Source of the DNA: Paenibacillus chitinolyticus NBRC 15660
GTDB lineage: Bacteria > Bacillota > Bacilli > Paenibacillales > NBRC-103111
Direction of reading: 5' to 3'
NCBI RefSeq assembly: GCF_000739915.1
Contig: NZ_BBJT01000009.1
Location: forward strand, 1 to 64,000
DNA: 64,000 nt
The stretch's first letter is position 1. Every line of letters begins with the position of its first letter. A program made the position numbers and the translations under genes. Positions 25,951 to 36,376 of the stretch are shown here, in pieces. Below the pieces are notes generated by a model. The model had not been told where the DNA came from. It did no database searches and was given only the letters and a program-made list of their open reading frames with translations.

Positions 25951-26388
25951 ATGTTTATGGGGGAATACCAGCATAACATTGACGAGAAGGGCCGGCTTAT
26001 TATTCCGGCTAAGTTTCGCGAAGCCCTCGGAGTATCCTTTGTCGTCACCCGCGGTTTGGACCAATGTTTGTTTGTGTACCCTAAGTCTGAATGGAGCGTT
26101 CTGGAACAGAAGCTGAAAGCACTGCCGCTTATGAAAGCCGATGCGCGCGCTTTTACGCGTTTTTTCTTTTCCGGGGCTACGGAAAGCGAGCTGGACAAGC
26201 AGGGAAGGGTCAATATTCCGAACAACCTGGTGGAGCATGCCAAACTCGAGAAAGACTGCGTTGTGCTCGGCGTTTCCAATCGAGTCGAGATTTGGAGTAA
26301 GTCGGTTTGGGAAAGCTATTTTGAGCAGTCGGAACAGTCTTTTAACGAAATTGCCGAGAAGCTGGTTGATTTCGATTTTGACTTATAA
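25951..26388 (+). CDS. mraZ: Division/cell-wall cluster transcription regulator MraZ
   Basis: A 145-residue DNA-binding protein with two AbrB-like swapped-hairpin domains, each with its marker: [14 protein letters not shown] (about 11-24) and [15 protein letters not shown] (about 84-98). Starts [10 protein letters not shown] as is standard. It forms rings and binds direct repeats before its own gene; such repeats are present here. First gene of the dcw cluster, with rsmH 44 bases on. Confidence 0.96.
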   Translation: MFMGEYQHNIDEKGRLIIPAKFREALGVSFVVTRGLDQCLFVYPKSEWSVLEQKLKALPLMKADARAFTRFFFSGATESELDKQGRVNIPNNLVEHAKLEKDCVVLGVSNRVEIWSKSVWESYFEQSEQSFNEIAEKLVDFDFDL

Positions 26389-26432
26389 CATCACGAGTAA
26401 GCTCTGCGAGTTACTTAGGGAGGGAAATGGGT

Positions 26433-27383
26433 TTGTTTCATCACATCACCGTTTTAAAAGAAGAAGCAGTTGACGGTCTACACATACAACCTGACGGCGT
26501 ATACGTGGATTGTACGCTGGGAGGAGCGGGGCACAGTTCCTTAATCGCCTCCAGGCTGGGTCCGGAAGGACTTCTGATCGCCCTGGATCAGGACGATGCG
26601 GCGCTTGCGAACGCCGAACACATACTTGCGCCCTACCGGGACCGGGTCAAAATTGTCAAAACGAACTTTCGACGAATTGAAGAAGTGCTCCGGGATGAGC
26701 CGAGAGCGTTCCGCGATGGGGTCCCGCAGGTAAACGGAATTTTGTTTGACCTTGGAGTTTCCTCGCCTCAGCTTGATGAGGCGGAACGAGGGTTCAGCTA
26801 CCACCAGGAAGCCGAATTGGATATGCGCATGGACCGCAGTACGGAGCTTACCGCCAAAATCATCGTAAACGAATGGCCGGAGGCCGAAATCGCCCGCATT
26901 TTGTTCGTATACGGGGAGGAGAAATTTTCCCGCCGTATAGCAGGCGCTATCGTAAGAGCAAGGGCGGACGGCCCGATTGAAACGACGAGCCAACTGGTCG
27001 AGCTGATTAAGGAAGGCATCCCCGCAGCCGCGCGGAGAACAGGCGGACATCCCGCCAAAAGAAGCTTCCAGGCTTTGCGGATTGCCGTTAACGACGAGCT
27101 CGGGGCTTTCGAGGACGCGCTGCATCAATCGGTGCGGTGTCTGGCCCCTGGCGGGCGGATTTCCGTCATCACGTTCCATTCGCTTGAGGATCGTATATGC
27201 AAACAAATTTTTAGCAGCTATGTGGGACGGTGCACCTGCCCTCCGGATTTCCCCTTGTGCGTATGCGGAAACACCGGTGTGGTGAAGCTTGTGAACCGGA
27301 AGCCGATTACAGCAGGTTCTGCTGAACTCGAACACAATACTAGAGCCAGATCAGCCAAATTACGAATCGCAGAAAAGCTGTAA
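26433..27383 (+). CDS. rsmH: 16S rRNA (cytosine-1402-N4)-methyltransferase
   Basis: RsmH (MraW) uses SAM to methylate N4 of C1402 in the decoding centre of 16S rRNA. I choose the TTG at 26433, giving the usual [13 protein letters not shown] start, because GGAGGG is 8 bases away; the ATG at 26427 is only 2 bases from it. 316 residues. SAM loop [10 protein letters not shown] (about 28-37), [31 protein letters not shown] and the late [15 protein letters not shown] are family signatures. Probably co-transcribed with ftsL. Confidence 0.94.
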   Translation: MFHHITVLKEEAVDGLHIQPDGVYVDCTLGGAGHSSLIASRLGPEGLLIALDQDDAALANAEHILAPYRDRVKIVKTNFRRIEEVLRDEPRAFRDGVPQVNGILFDLGVSSPQLDEAERGFSYHQEAELDMRMDRSTELTAKIIVNEWPEAEIARILFVYGEEKFSRRIAGAIVRARADGPIETTSQLVELIKEGIPAAARRTGGHPAKRSFQALRIAVNDELGAFEDALHQSVRCLAPGGRISVITFHSLEDRICKQIFSSYVGRCTCPPDFPLCVCGNTGVVKLVNRKPITAGSAELEHNTRARSAKLRIAEKL

Positions 27384-27396
27384 TCAGGAGGAACTT

Positions 27397-27819
27397 ATGC
27401 CCGGATATATCCAAGGAAATTTAGCCGAAAAGTCGACAGCAACCAGTCAACGCGTGACCGTTCGGGAAACGAAGAAAGTGATTGTCAAAAACAAGCCGCT
27501 GCCTGTCGGAGAGAAGCTCATGTATTTGCTTTTGGTTATAGTCTGCGTGCTCGTTGCCACCGGAATCGTATGGCGCTACACAACTATCTATCAGATCAAC
27601 AGCGAGATTAAGACGACCAAGACCGAGATTACAATGCTCAAAGCGGAAAACGATGCCAACCAGCAGGAAGTTCAGAAGCTGAAAGATCCGGAAAGACTCG
27701 AAGCCATCGCAAAGGAAAAAGGGCTAAAGCCTGCCGGTGACAATCAGGTCAGACAAGTGACGCCTGGCTCGGGTCAAGCCTCCATAGATAAGAAAAGTTC
27801 CGTCGCGGCGGGTCGCTAG
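27397..27819 (+). CDS. ftsL: Cell division protein FtsL
   Basis: A 140-residue bitopic protein: a basic cytoplasmic N-terminus of about 40 residues, one membrane helix (YLLLVIVCVLVATGIVW, about 43-60), then a leucine-zipper-like coiled coil (about 65-100) and the family phrase DPERLEAIAKEKGL. It forms a complex with DivIB and DivIC that activates septal synthase. AGGAGG precedes the ATG. Between rsmH and pbpB, its standard position. Sequence is always weakly conserved, so the identification rests on layout plus position. Confidence 0.9.
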   Translation: MPGYIQGNLAEKSTATSQRVTVRETKKVIVKNKPLPVGEKLMYLLLVIVCVLVATGIVWRYTTIYQINSEIKTTKTEITMLKAENDANQQEVQKLKDPERLEAIAKEKGLKPAGDNQVRQVTPGSGQASIDKKSSVAAGR

Positions 27820-27854
27820 CGGGCAGGCAATTTCGATTTGAGGTGGGGACGTAC

Positions 27855-30188
27855 ATGGTTAAGAAAATGAAAATGCGCTCACTACTAATTGGAGGGTTTT
27901 TTACCCTTCTTTTTATTGTTTTTTTAGGCCGGATTTTATGGATCCAGGGAGTCAGCGCCAGCAAACTTCTTAATGAAGCGGAGAAAAGGTGGGAAACCGA
28001 CCGGATCGTACCGGCCGAGAGGGGGAAGATTCTCGACCGGGAAGGCCGAATTTTGGCGGAAGAGGTTCCGGCTTACTCGGTTTCGCTGAATCCGAAAGTG
28101 ATCTACCAGACAGGGCTCGCGGACGATATTACGGCCGGGCTGACGGAGATTTTAAAAGACAACTCGGATTCTCCAAACCTGTCCGATAAAATCAAAGGCC
28201 TGGCTACGAAGAAAAGAGCGGTAGATCCTGCAGCTGCCCAGTCAAATGGAGCCAACGCAGCCGCTGACGATAAGAAAGACAACAAAAAAGACGCGAAAAA
28301 AGAACCGAAGCCGGAGGACGCGTATCTCGTCAATGTCGAGGTCAATAACGAAGGCAAAAACATCGACAAGGCGAAAGCCGATGAAGTGCAGCAGCTCGTT
28401 AAGAAACTCCAGCAGCAATTGAACGACAAAGATAAAAAGAAATACGGTACGCAGGCCGATGTCGGCATTTATCTTACGACCGGGAAGAAGCGTTATTACC
28501 CGGGCAATTCTTTGGCCGCGCATATTCTCGGGTATACAAACCGTGAAGGCAAGGCGAGCATGGGAATCGAAGCGCAACTGGACGAACAGCTCAAAGGTAC
28601 GCCGGGCTCTCTCAGCTATAACAGCGACAAAAACGGTGTCGAGCTCGTTCAGAGTAAATCCGTGTATGTGCCCCCCGTTAACGGGAATTACGTCAAGCTG
28701 ACGATTGACAAAAACATTCAATACTACATGGAGAATGCCCTCTCCAAAGTTATGGATCAATGGCACCCGAAAAGTTTGATGGCGATTGCGGCCGACCCGA
28801 AGACGATGGAAATTTTGGGGATGGCGAGCTACCCGAATTACAACCCGAATGAATTTTGGAAGGGCGGGGACCAGACCAATCACAACGTCCAGTCCCAGTA
28901 CGAGCCGGGTTCCACGTTTAAGCTGGTTACGCTGGCGGCTGCGGTGGAGGAGGGGGTTTTTAATCCCGGGGCTACTTTTAAATCGGGTTCCGTCCAAGTT
29001 CCCGGTCGAAAACCGGTTTATGATCATAACAAAATCGGATGGGGGCCTATTACGTACTTAGAGGGACTGAAAAGATCCAGTAACGTGGCTTTTGTCAACT
29101 TGGGTTATAAAATGCTCGGTGTCGAGCGTTTGAAGGATTATATCGACCGATTCGGTTTCGGTAAAAAAACCGGAATTGATTTATACGGCGAGGTTGCCGG
29201 ACAGACGAACCTTGCCTACGAGGTCGACTATGCGGCGGCTACGTATGGACAAGCATTGACGGCAACGGCCATTCAGGAAGCGGCCGCGTACGGAGCGATC
29301 GCAAACGGCGGCAAGCTGATGTGGCCGCATGTCGTGAAGGAAATCATTGACCCGAAGACCCAGCAGCCTATCCAGAAAATAGAACCTAAAGTCGTAGGAC
29401 AGCCGGTTAGCGCCGCGACGGCCAAAAAAGTCGGCGAATATCTGGAGCAGGTCGTAGCGGATCAAGTGAAGGGAACCGGTAAAGACGCCTACATCGAAGG
29501 CTACCGGATCGCGGGCAAAACCGGTACCGCCAACAAAGTCGTACCGGGACAAAAAGGATATGCCGCGAACAAGTGGGTCATTTCTTTTGCGGGTTTTGCG
29601 CCGGTGGAAGATCCGCAGTTCGTTCTCATTATCATCGCCGACGAGCCTGAGCTCGGAAATAACTACCTGCTCGGCCACTATGTGGCGGCTCCGGCTTTCA
29701 AAGAAATCATGCAAAATTCCCTTCGTTACCTGCGCATCCCATCCAGCAAGCAGCAGGCTCAGGTTGCGCCGGTTCAGACGTCCACGCAGAAAGCCGTGGA
29801 TTTCGGCAACATGACGGCGGCCCAGGCGAAAGCCGCGGCGGAACGCGCCGGAGTGGACATTGAAACCGTAGGCCAGGGCGCCAAGGTGGTAGCCCAGTAC
29901 CCGAAAGCCGGCACCGAGATCGGCCCTTACCAGCGGGTATACCTTGCCATGCAGGCTCCCGCGGAGATCGCGGTACCGGATATGAAAGGCAAGGCGTTGC
30001 GGGATGCGCTCGAGCTCTGTGCGCTGCTCGGCATCCGCACTGCCAGTACCGGCGAAGGCTACGTCGTCTCCCAGGTTTTGCAGGGCGAAGGAAGCGACCG
30101 CGTGCTCACGCTGCAGCTCCAGCCTCTGGGAGGAGAAATCGTAACGCCGCCGGAAGAGAAGCAGGTCGTTCCGGAAAAGTCCGAATAA
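27855..30188 (+). CDS. pbpB: Penicillin-binding protein 2B (septal transpeptidase)
   Basis: A 777-residue class B PBP. ATG 27855 is preferred over the GTG at 27843, which sits inside the ribosome site GAGGTGGGG. One membrane helix near 10-30, dimerisation domain with PAERGKILDREGRIL, and a transpeptidase domain with the catalytic STFK at 353-356, SSN near 408 and KTG at 555-557. Two PASTA domains follow (about 640-765). A Lys/Asp-rich low-complexity insert (DDKKDNKKDAKKEPKPED) occupies about 127-155 in the dimerisation domain. It crosslinks septal peptidoglycan with an FtsW-type partner. Confidence 0.95.
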   Translation: MVKKMKMRSLLIGGFFTLLFIVFLGRILWIQGVSASKLLNEAEKRWETDRIVPAERGKILDREGRILAEEVPAYSVSLNPKVIYQTGLADDITAGLTEILKDNSDSPNLSDKIKGLATKKRAVDPAAAQSNGANAAADDKKDNKKDAKKEPKPEDAYLVNVEVNNEGKNIDKAKADEVQQLVKKLQQQLNDKDKKKYGTQADVGIYLTTGKKRYYPGNSLAAHILGYTNREGKASMGIEAQLDEQLKGTPGSLSYNSDKNGVELVQSKSVYVPPVNGNYVKLTIDKNIQYYMENALSKVMDQWHPKSLMAIAADPKTMEILGMASYPNYNPNEFWKGGDQTNHNVQSQYEPGSTFKLVTLAAAVEEGVFNPGATFKSGSVQVPGRKPVYDHNKIGWGPITYLEGLKRSSNVAFVNLGYKMLGVERLKDYIDRFGFGKKTGIDLYGEVAGQTNLAYEVDYAAATYGQALTATAIQEAAAYGAIANGGKLMWPHVVKEIIDPKTQQPIQKIEPKVVGQPVSAATAKKVGEYLEQVVADQVKGTGKDAYIEGYRIAGKTGTANKVVPGQKGYAANKWVISFAGFAPVEDPQFVLIIIADEPELGNNYLLGHYVAAPAFKEIMQNSLRYLRIPSSKQQAQVAPVQTSTQKAVDFGNMTAAQAKAAAERAGVDIETVGQGAKVVAQYPKAGTEIGPYQRVYLAMQAPAEIAVPDMKGKALRDALELCALLGIRTASTGEGYVVSQVLQGEGSDRVLTLQLQPLGGEIVTPPEEKQVVPEKSE

Positions 30189-30226
30189 GTCGGACGTGCC
30201 TGTTCTATCCCCTGCTTGTTCGGAAT

Positions 30227-30251
30227 AGTCATGAGAAGAACGGTCATGACT
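30227..30251. repeat. Perfect inverted repeat before spoVD
   Basis: AGTCATGA and TCATGACT are perfect 8-base arms separated by 9 bases, in the 85-base gap between pbpB and spoVD, ending 22 bases before the spoVD start. The arms also contain GTCAT, reminiscent of a sigma-E -35, but no -10 was found at the right distance. Confidence 0.6.
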
Positions 30252-30273
30252 TGTCTGGAAGGGGAGCGAATCC

Positions 30274-32226
30274 ATGCGAGTGTCCAGCTTTACCGTGCGG
30301 CGCCGGTTGTTTGCCGCACTCATTTTGGGAACGGTCTTGTTCGCCGCTCTGATCATCCGGCTGGCGTATGTGCAGCTTTGGCTCGGCCCCGGTTTATCGG
30401 CCAAAGCGGAGGACTCCTGGCGGCGGGAGATTCCTTTTATGGCCAATCGCGGCGAGATATGGGACCGCAACGGAGAGAAACTGGCGTATAATATCAGCAC
30501 GCCGTCCATAATGGCCATCCCGGTCCAGCTTAAAGATCCGAATGCAACGGCGGCCAAGCTTGCGGAAGTTTTGCAGGCGCCCGTCGATTCGATTTACAAG
30601 CAGATTACGAAGCGGGAACGCATTAACGAGATCAAGCCCGCCGGACGGAAAATTACGCTGGAGAAGGCGCAGGAGATTAAAGCCCTGAACCTGCCCGGTA
30701 TCGTGGTAGCCGGCGATAACCGCCGCTATTACCCGTTCGGCAGCCTCGCGGCGCATATTCTCGGTTTCACGGGAACGTACAACCAGGGGCTTACGGGTGT
30801 GGAGAGCAAGTACGATAAGCTGCTCACGGGCATCAAAGGCAATGTCTCTTATCTGGCAGACGCTGCCAATCGCAAAATGCCGGGTTCCACCGAACAGTAT
30901 AGTGAGCCGAAAGACGGTCTGAACCTGCAACTGACGATCGACCAGCACTTGCAGGCGGTGCTTGAACGGGAGCTGGACCAGGCAATGGTGAAGTATCAGC
31001 CGAAGCATGCCATTGCCATTATGATGGACCCGAACAACGGGGAGATTCTCGCCATGGGAAGCCGGCCGACTTATGAGCCCGGTAATTTTGGGAAATACCC
31101 GGTGGAGACCTATAACCGGAATCTTCCGATCTGGATGACGTACGAGCCCGGCTCTACGTTTAAGATCATTACGCTGGCGGCCGCGCTGGAAGAGAAGAAG
31201 GTCGATCTGAAAAACGAGAGGTTCCATGATCCGGGAGCTATCGAAGTAGGCGGAGCGAGGCTGCGCTGCTGGAAGCGCGGCGGACACGGAAGCGAATCGT
31301 TCCTGGAAGTCGTGGAAAACTCCTGCAATCCCGGTTTTGTCGTTCTGGGACAGCGCCTGGGCAAGGAGACTCTTTTCGACTATATCAAACGTTTCGGCTT
31401 CGGAAGAAAAACCGGAATCGACCTCGGCGGAGAAGAGAACGGAATTATGTTCAAACCTTCGCAAGTGGGTCCGGTCGAGCTTGCGACGACCGCTTTCGGA
31501 CAGGGGGTATCCGTTACGCCGATTCAGCAGATCACAGCCGTTTCGGCGGCGATTAACGGGGGTAAGTTATTCAGGCCGCATGTCGCCAAATCATGGATAG
31601 AACCCGAAACGGGGCGTGTGATCGAAACGGTCAAACCGGAGCTGGTGGATACGGTAATCTCGGAAGCGACGTCGAAGCAAGTCCGCGAGGCGCTGGAAAG
31701 CGTCGTGGCGAAAGGGACCGGCGGCAATGCGTTCATTGACGGCTACCGGGTCGGAGGCAAGACGGGGACCGCCCAGAAAGTCGTAAACGGCCGTTATTCG
31801 CCGAATGAGCACATCGTATCCTTTATCGGGTTCGCTCCGGCCGACAATCCCAAGGTGGTTGTCTATGCGGCGGTCGATGATCCGCAGGGTATTCAGTTCG
31901 GGGGATTGATCGCCGCTCCGCTTGTCAAAAACATCATGCAGGATGCGCTTCGGTACATGAAGGTGGAACCGGACAAAAACCAGTTGACCAAAAAATATAA
32001 ATATGGCGAAACGCCGATAGTAGAAGTGCCCGATCTGGTGGGAGCCACCGTTCAGGATATCTACGAAGACCTGAACTCCGACTTCCTGATTGCCAAGTCC
32101 GGCACGGGAAATACGGTGATCAGCCAGGCGCCGAAGCCGGGGACGAGAGTAGACCGGGGTTCAACAATTCGTGTATACTTATCTAATCCGCCGGAAGGCG
32201 CTATGGACAAAAAAGAGGGGCGCTGA
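30274..32226 (+). CDS. spoVD: Stage V sporulation protein D (SpoVD)
   Basis: A 650-residue class B PBP needed for spore cortex synthesis. Signal-anchor helix near 10-30, dimerisation domain with ANRGEIWDRNGEKLA, catalytic STFK at 294-297, ENSCN (the SxN motif), KTG at 496-498 and one PASTA domain (about 580-640). Having a single PASTA domain and lying right after pbpB is the SpoVD arrangement. AAGGGGAGCG precedes the ATG. Its likely partner is the SpoVE flippase/polymerase encoded later in the cluster. Confidence 0.94.
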   Translation: MRVSSFTVRRRLFAALILGTVLFAALIIRLAYVQLWLGPGLSAKAEDSWRREIPFMANRGEIWDRNGEKLAYNISTPSIMAIPVQLKDPNATAAKLAEVLQAPVDSIYKQITKRERINEIKPAGRKITLEKAQEIKALNLPGIVVAGDNRRYYPFGSLAAHILGFTGTYNQGLTGVESKYDKLLTGIKGNVSYLADAANRKMPGSTEQYSEPKDGLNLQLTIDQHLQAVLERELDQAMVKYQPKHAIAIMMDPNNGEILAMGSRPTYEPGNFGKYPVETYNRNLPIWMTYEPGSTFKIITLAAALEEKKVDLKNERFHDPGAIEVGGARLRCWKRGGHGSESFLEVVENSCNPGFVVLGQRLGKETLFDYIKRFGFGRKTGIDLGGEENGIMFKPSQVGPVELATTAFGQGVSVTPIQQITAVSAAINGGKLFRPHVAKSWIEPETGRVIETVKPELVDTVISEATSKQVREALESVVAKGTGGNAFIDGYRVGGKTGTAQKVVNGRYSPNEHIVSFIGFAPADNPKVVVYAAVDDPQGIQFGGLIAAPLVKNIMQDALRYMKVEPDKNQLTKKYKYGETPIVEVPDLVGATVQDIYEDLNSDFLIAKSGTGNTVISQAPKPGTRVDRGSTIRVYLSNPPEGAMDKKEGR

Positions 32227-32326
32227 TTGTTTCGGCGCTTCTTTCTTGTCAGGCTTTTGTCCATACTGATAGAAAGAACACATAGAATAGCAAATGAAAC
32301 GTGCCAATGGTGGGAGGCGATTTGAC

Positions 32327-33814
32327 ATGGAGCTGAAGGAATTGGCTTCTCAGCTTTTAATTTGTCAACTCATAGGTGAAGAGACAACAGAAATATCAGG
32401 CATCGCTACCGATTCCCGTCAAGTACGTCCCGGTGATTTATTCGTCTGTGTGCCCGGATTCGTGTCCGACGGCCACGACTTCGCTCCGAAGGCGATAGAG
32501 CTCGGGGCGGCAGCGCTTGTGACGGAACGGAAACTGGAGCTTGATGTTCCGCAACTGATCGTAAAGGATGCCAGATACGCGATGTCGGTTTTATCGGCCT
32601 GCGTTTACGGATACCCGAGCCGGAAGATGAAAGTGATCGGCATTACGGGGACGAACGGCAAAACGACGACAAGTTTTCTGGTCGAACATATTTTACGTGA
32701 CCAGGGCTTCCGGACGGGGCTCATGGGAACGATTTCCGCCAAGATCGGTTCGGAGTTTATTCCAATGGAACGCACAACGATGGAAGCGTCGGATCTGCAG
32801 AGGACCTTCCGGCTTATGGCGGACGAAGGAACCGACTACTGTGTCATGGAAGTGTCTTCCCATGCGCTTGATTTGGGCCGGGTCAAAGGAGTCCGTTTCC
32901 GCGGAGGCGTTTTTACGAACCTGACGCAGGATCATCTGGATTATCACGAAACGATGGATAAATACGAATCAGCCAAAGGACTTCTGTTTTCACGCATGGG
33001 GAACGAGTTTACAGGAGATGCCGGAGATAAACAGTATGCGGTTTTAAACGCGGATGACCCTTCGTCGGAACGTCTGGCCAAATTGACCGCGGCTGAAGTC
33101 ATTACATACGGAGTTAACCGGGATTGCGACGTCAAAGCGGCCAACATAAGCATTACGGCCAAAGGGACGGAATTCGACGTGGTTTCCTTTGCGGGAACGG
33201 AGCCGATGCGCATGAAGCTCGTAGGTTTGTTTAACGTTTATAATGCGCTGGCAGCCATTTCCGTATCCCTTGCCGAAGGGCTCTCTCTGTCCCAAATCCG
33301 GGAAAGCCTCGGCAGCATGCCGGGAGTGGACGGCCGTATGGAGATTGTCGATGAAGGCCAGGAATTTCTCGTTCTGGTGGATTACGCCCATACGCCGGAC
33401 GGTCTCCGGAACGCGCTCGGTTCGATACGCGAATTCGCGCAGGGCCGGATCAAATGCGTGTTCGGATGCGGGGGTGACCGAGACCGGACGAAGCGTCCTC
33501 TCATGGGAAAAGTGACGGGGGAGCTGAGCGACGATGTGTACGTGACCTCGGACAATCCGCGGACGGAAGATCCCGGTGCGATCCTGCTCGACATTGTTCC
33601 CGGACTGGTCGAAGCGGGCGTCGACGAGAGCCGTTATAAGCTTCTTGTCGACAGACCGGAAGCGATCCAAAAGGCTATTGAAGAGGCAGGCCCTCAGGAT
33701 GTAGTATTGATAGCGGGAAAAGGACATGAAACCTACCAGGATATTGCCGGAGTCAAGCACGATTTCGACGACAGGCTTATAGCCCGTGCCGCATTAAGGA
33801 GGCTACAGTCATGA
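32327..33814 (+). CDS. murE: UDP-MurNAc-tripeptide synthetase (meso-DAP adding) MurE
   Basis: A 495-residue ATP-dependent ligase that adds the third amino acid to UDP-MurNAc-L-Ala-D-Glu. Start ATG 32327 after GGGAGGCG; the frame upstream has no ribosome site. P-loop ITGTNGKTTT (about 106-115), LTQDHLDYHETMDKY, and the substrate motif DNPRTEDP, which marks enzymes that use meso-diaminopimelate rather than lysine. This agrees with the DAP pathway genes at the end of the window. It overlaps murF by 4 bases. Confidence 0.96.
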   Translation: MELKELASQLLICQLIGEETTEISGIATDSRQVRPGDLFVCVPGFVSDGHDFAPKAIELGAAALVTERKLELDVPQLIVKDARYAMSVLSACVYGYPSRKMKVIGITGTNGKTTTSFLVEHILRDQGFRTGLMGTISAKIGSEFIPMERTTMEASDLQRTFRLMADEGTDYCVMEVSSHALDLGRVKGVRFRGGVFTNLTQDHLDYHETMDKYESAKGLLFSRMGNEFTGDAGDKQYAVLNADDPSSERLAKLTAAEVITYGVNRDCDVKAANISITAKGTEFDVVSFAGTEPMRMKLVGLFNVYNALAAISVSLAEGLSLSQIRESLGSMPGVDGRMEIVDEGQEFLVLVDYAHTPDGLRNALGSIREFAQGRIKCVFGCGGDRDRTKRPLMGKVTGELSDDVYVTSDNPRTEDPGAILLDIVPGLVEAGVDESRYKLLVDRPEAIQKAIEEAGPQDVVLIAGKGHETYQDIAGVKHDFDDRLIARAALRRLQS

Positions 33815-35235
33815 AAAAACTTCCATTATCGACTATAGCCGAGCTGGCCGGTGCGAAGCTGCTGATTCCGCCGGGAGCGGATAACGGCGCCGGCGGAATC
33901 GTGATTGACGCGGTATCCACGGATACGCGTACGATCGCGCCCGGAAGCTTGTTCGTTCCTCTTGTCGGAGAACGCTTTGACGGGCACGAATTTGCGCCGG
34001 ATGCCGCCGCCAAAGGCGCTTCAGCCGCTTTGTGGCTGGAAAGCCGGCAGGAAGGCCGTCCGGAAGGACTGCCGCTTCTTCTGGTTGACGATACGCTGAC
34101 CGCTCTGCAGAAGCTTGCGCACGCATATCGGAAAACCTTGAACGTTAAAGTGGTCGGCATTACGGGCAGCAACGGGAAAACGACGACGAAGGATATGATG
34201 GGAGCCGTTCTAGGCACGGTATACAACGTACACAGAACTAAAGGCAACTTGAACAATCACATCGGTCTTCCGCTTACGCTTCTCCAGCTTGACGATACGA
34301 CGGAAGTGGCCGTGGTCGAAATGGGGATGAGCGGCCGCGGGGAAATCGAGCTGCTTTCCGAGATTGCCGAGCCGGATATCGCGGTCATTACGATGATCGG
34401 TGACGCTCATCTGCTGCAGCTCGGCTCCCGCGAAGAGATTGCCCGCGCGAAGACGGAAATTTTGAGCGGCCTGAAAGACGGCGGCACCTACGTGTTCCAC
34501 GGGGATGAGCCGCTGCTGCCGCTTGTGCTGCCGGAAATGAAGCAGCCGGCCCGTATGAGCCAGATCCGCTTCGGACGCGGCCATACGAACGATTTGTACC
34601 CGACTCTTATCCAAATGGACGGGGAAGGCACCCATTTTTCGATCAACCCGCGCGATACGGAAAGCGACAAGGATGCGCAGAAGTACTACATCCCGCTTCT
34701 TGGCGAGCACAATGTCGACAACGCTTTGGCGGCTATCGCCGTAGGCACCGCGTTGGGAGTTCCCGATGCGGACATACGCAGAGGACTGGCCGGCATGCAG
34801 ATGACCGGCATGAGAATCGAGAAGCGTCTGACCCCCGGTGGAGTGACCGTACTTAACGACGCTTACAACGCTTCGCCAAGCTCCATGAAGGCTTCCATCC
34901 GGCTCGTCGAGCAGTTGGAGGGGTATCCGCGCAAATATGTGGTCCTTGCCGACATGCTGGAGCTGGGCGAGGACGAAATCCGGTATCACCGGGAAATCGG
35001 CTCCCTTCTGTCGCCGGACGCTTTGGCGGGCGTATATGCCTACGGCTCGCTCGGCAGACATATCGCGGAAGCGGCCGGAGAGTCGTTCGGGCCGGAACGC
35101 GTCCGCTGGTTCGAGGACAAAGCGGAATTAACCGCAGCGCTCCACGCCGCGTTGAAATCCGGGGATCTCGTTCTGATCAAAGGGTCCCGGGGGATGAAGC
35201 TGGAGGAAGTGGCGGAGGCGCTCTTGGCAAAATAG
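33811..35235 (+). CDS. murF: UDP-MurNAc-tripeptide-D-Ala-D-Ala ligase MurF
   Basis: A 474-residue Mur ligase that adds D-Ala-D-Ala to make the pentapeptide precursor. P-loop GITGSNGKTTTKDMM (about 113-127), NLNNHIGLPLTLL, VVEMGMSGRGEI and NDAYNASPSSMKA are MurF signatures. Its ATG overlaps the murE stop as ATGA, with AGGAGG inside murE, so translation is coupled. In B. subtilis murF lies elsewhere; its place here is the common Paenibacillus/Clostridia order. Confidence 0.95.
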   Translation: MKKLPLSTIAELAGAKLLIPPGADNGAGGIVIDAVSTDTRTIAPGSLFVPLVGERFDGHEFAPDAAAKGASAALWLESRQEGRPEGLPLLLVDDTLTALQKLAHAYRKTLNVKVVGITGSNGKTTTKDMMGAVLGTVYNVHRTKGNLNNHIGLPLTLLQLDDTTEVAVVEMGMSGRGEIELLSEIAEPDIAVITMIGDAHLLQLGSREEIARAKTEILSGLKDGGTYVFHGDEPLLPLVLPEMKQPARMSQIRFGRGHTNDLYPTLIQMDGEGTHFSINPRDTESDKDAQKYYIPLLGEHNVDNALAAIAVGTALGVPDADIRRGLAGMQMTGMRIEKRLTPGGVTVLNDAYNASPSSMKASIRLVEQLEGYPRKYVVLADMLELGEDEIRYHREIGSLLSPDALAGVYAYGSLGRHIAEAAGESFGPERVRWFEDKAELTAALHAALKSGDLVLIKGSRGMKLEEVAEALLAK

Positions 35236-35410
35236 GCGCTATCGCCGCAACCTGGCGGCGTCTGCCGCCGTCAGAGAAGCATGAGAGCAAACTCATCCGG
35301 CTTGGACGGCAGCTGCTGAATCGGCAGGCTTCACCCGCTTGCCGTGTCTATACCCGAATCGAAACACGGAGCAGCTTTCCGGCAGGAGAGCTTGTAGGAG
35401 GATATCAAAC

Positions 35411-36373
35411 GTGGAGTTAAAAGTGATCTTATTCACGATGGGAGTCGCATTTCTGCTTGCTCTTATCATGGGCCCTCTGTTCATTCCGCTTCTTCGGAGA
35501 CTGAAGTTCGGACAGACCATTCGTACGGAAGGCCCGCAAAGCCATCAGAAAAAACAAGGAACGCCTACCATGGGCGGCATTATCATATTGATCGCGCTCG
35601 CGATAGCGGCGCTCCGGTTTTCCGACAGCAACACCGAGCTTTGGATTCTGCTGATCGCGTCGCTCGGATACGGGCTCGTCGGTTTTCTCGATGACTATAT
35701 CAAAATTGTGTTCAAACGCTCTCTCGGCCTCACAGCCAAACAGAAACTAATCGGCCAACTGGTCGTATCCGCCGTAGTCTGCGTGCTGCTTGTTACGTCC
35801 AATCACAGCACGACTTTGTTCGTGCCGGTGCTGGATGTCTCCTTCGACACAGGCTGGCTGTATTTCCCGCTGATGACGATTCTAATGCTTGGCGCATCCA
35901 ACGCGGTTAACTTTACGGACGGCCTTGACGGGCTGCTTGCAGGCACGAGCGCGATCGCGTTCGGCGCTTTTACGATCATCGCGATGAACAATACTCAACC
36001 GGAAGCGGCTATCTTTTCTGCAGCTATGGTGGGAGGCGTTCTCGGATTTCTTGTGTTCAACGCGCATCCGGCGAAAGTATTCATGGGCGATACCGGCTCG
36101 CTGGGAATCGGCGGAGGTCTGGTTGCGGTGGCGATCATGACCAAAGCGGAGCTCCTGCTTGCGGTTATCGGCGGCGTTTTTCTGATTGAGATCTTATCGG
36201 TTGTCATCCAGGTTATTTCGTTTAAAACAACAGGCAAACGCGTCTTTAGAATGAGCCCGATTCACCATCACTTTGAACTGGTCGGCTGGTCCGAGTGGCG
36301 GGTTGTCACCACTTTCTGGGCAGCGGGTCTTGTTTTGGCGGCACTGGGACTATACATGAATGAGGTGTTGTAG
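35411..36373 (+). CDS. mraY: Phospho-MurNAc-pentapeptide translocase MraY
   Basis: A 320-residue membrane enzyme with about ten helices that transfers phospho-MurNAc-pentapeptide to undecaprenyl phosphate, giving lipid I. The start is GTG 35411, nine bases after AGGAGG. Motifs: [20 protein letters not shown] (the two Asp of the active site), [12 protein letters not shown] and [13 protein letters not shown] gap of 175 bases separates it from murF; nothing else is seen there. Confidence 0.95.
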   Translation: MELKVILFTMGVAFLLALIMGPLFIPLLRRLKFGQTIRTEGPQSHQKKQGTPTMGGIIILIALAIAALRFSDSNTELWILLIASLGYGLVGFLDDYIKIVFKRSLGLTAKQKLIGQLVVSAVVCVLLVTSNHSTTLFVPVLDVSFDTGWLYFPLMTILMLGASNAVNFTDGLDGLLAGTSAIAFGAFTIIAMNNTQPEAAIFSAAMVGGVLGFLVFNAHPAKVFMGDTGSLGIGGGLVAVAIMTKAELLLAVIGGVFLIEILSVVIQVISFKTTGKRVFRMSPIHHHFELVGWSEWRVVTTFWAAGLVLAALGLYMNEVL

Positions 36374-36376
36374 CAA

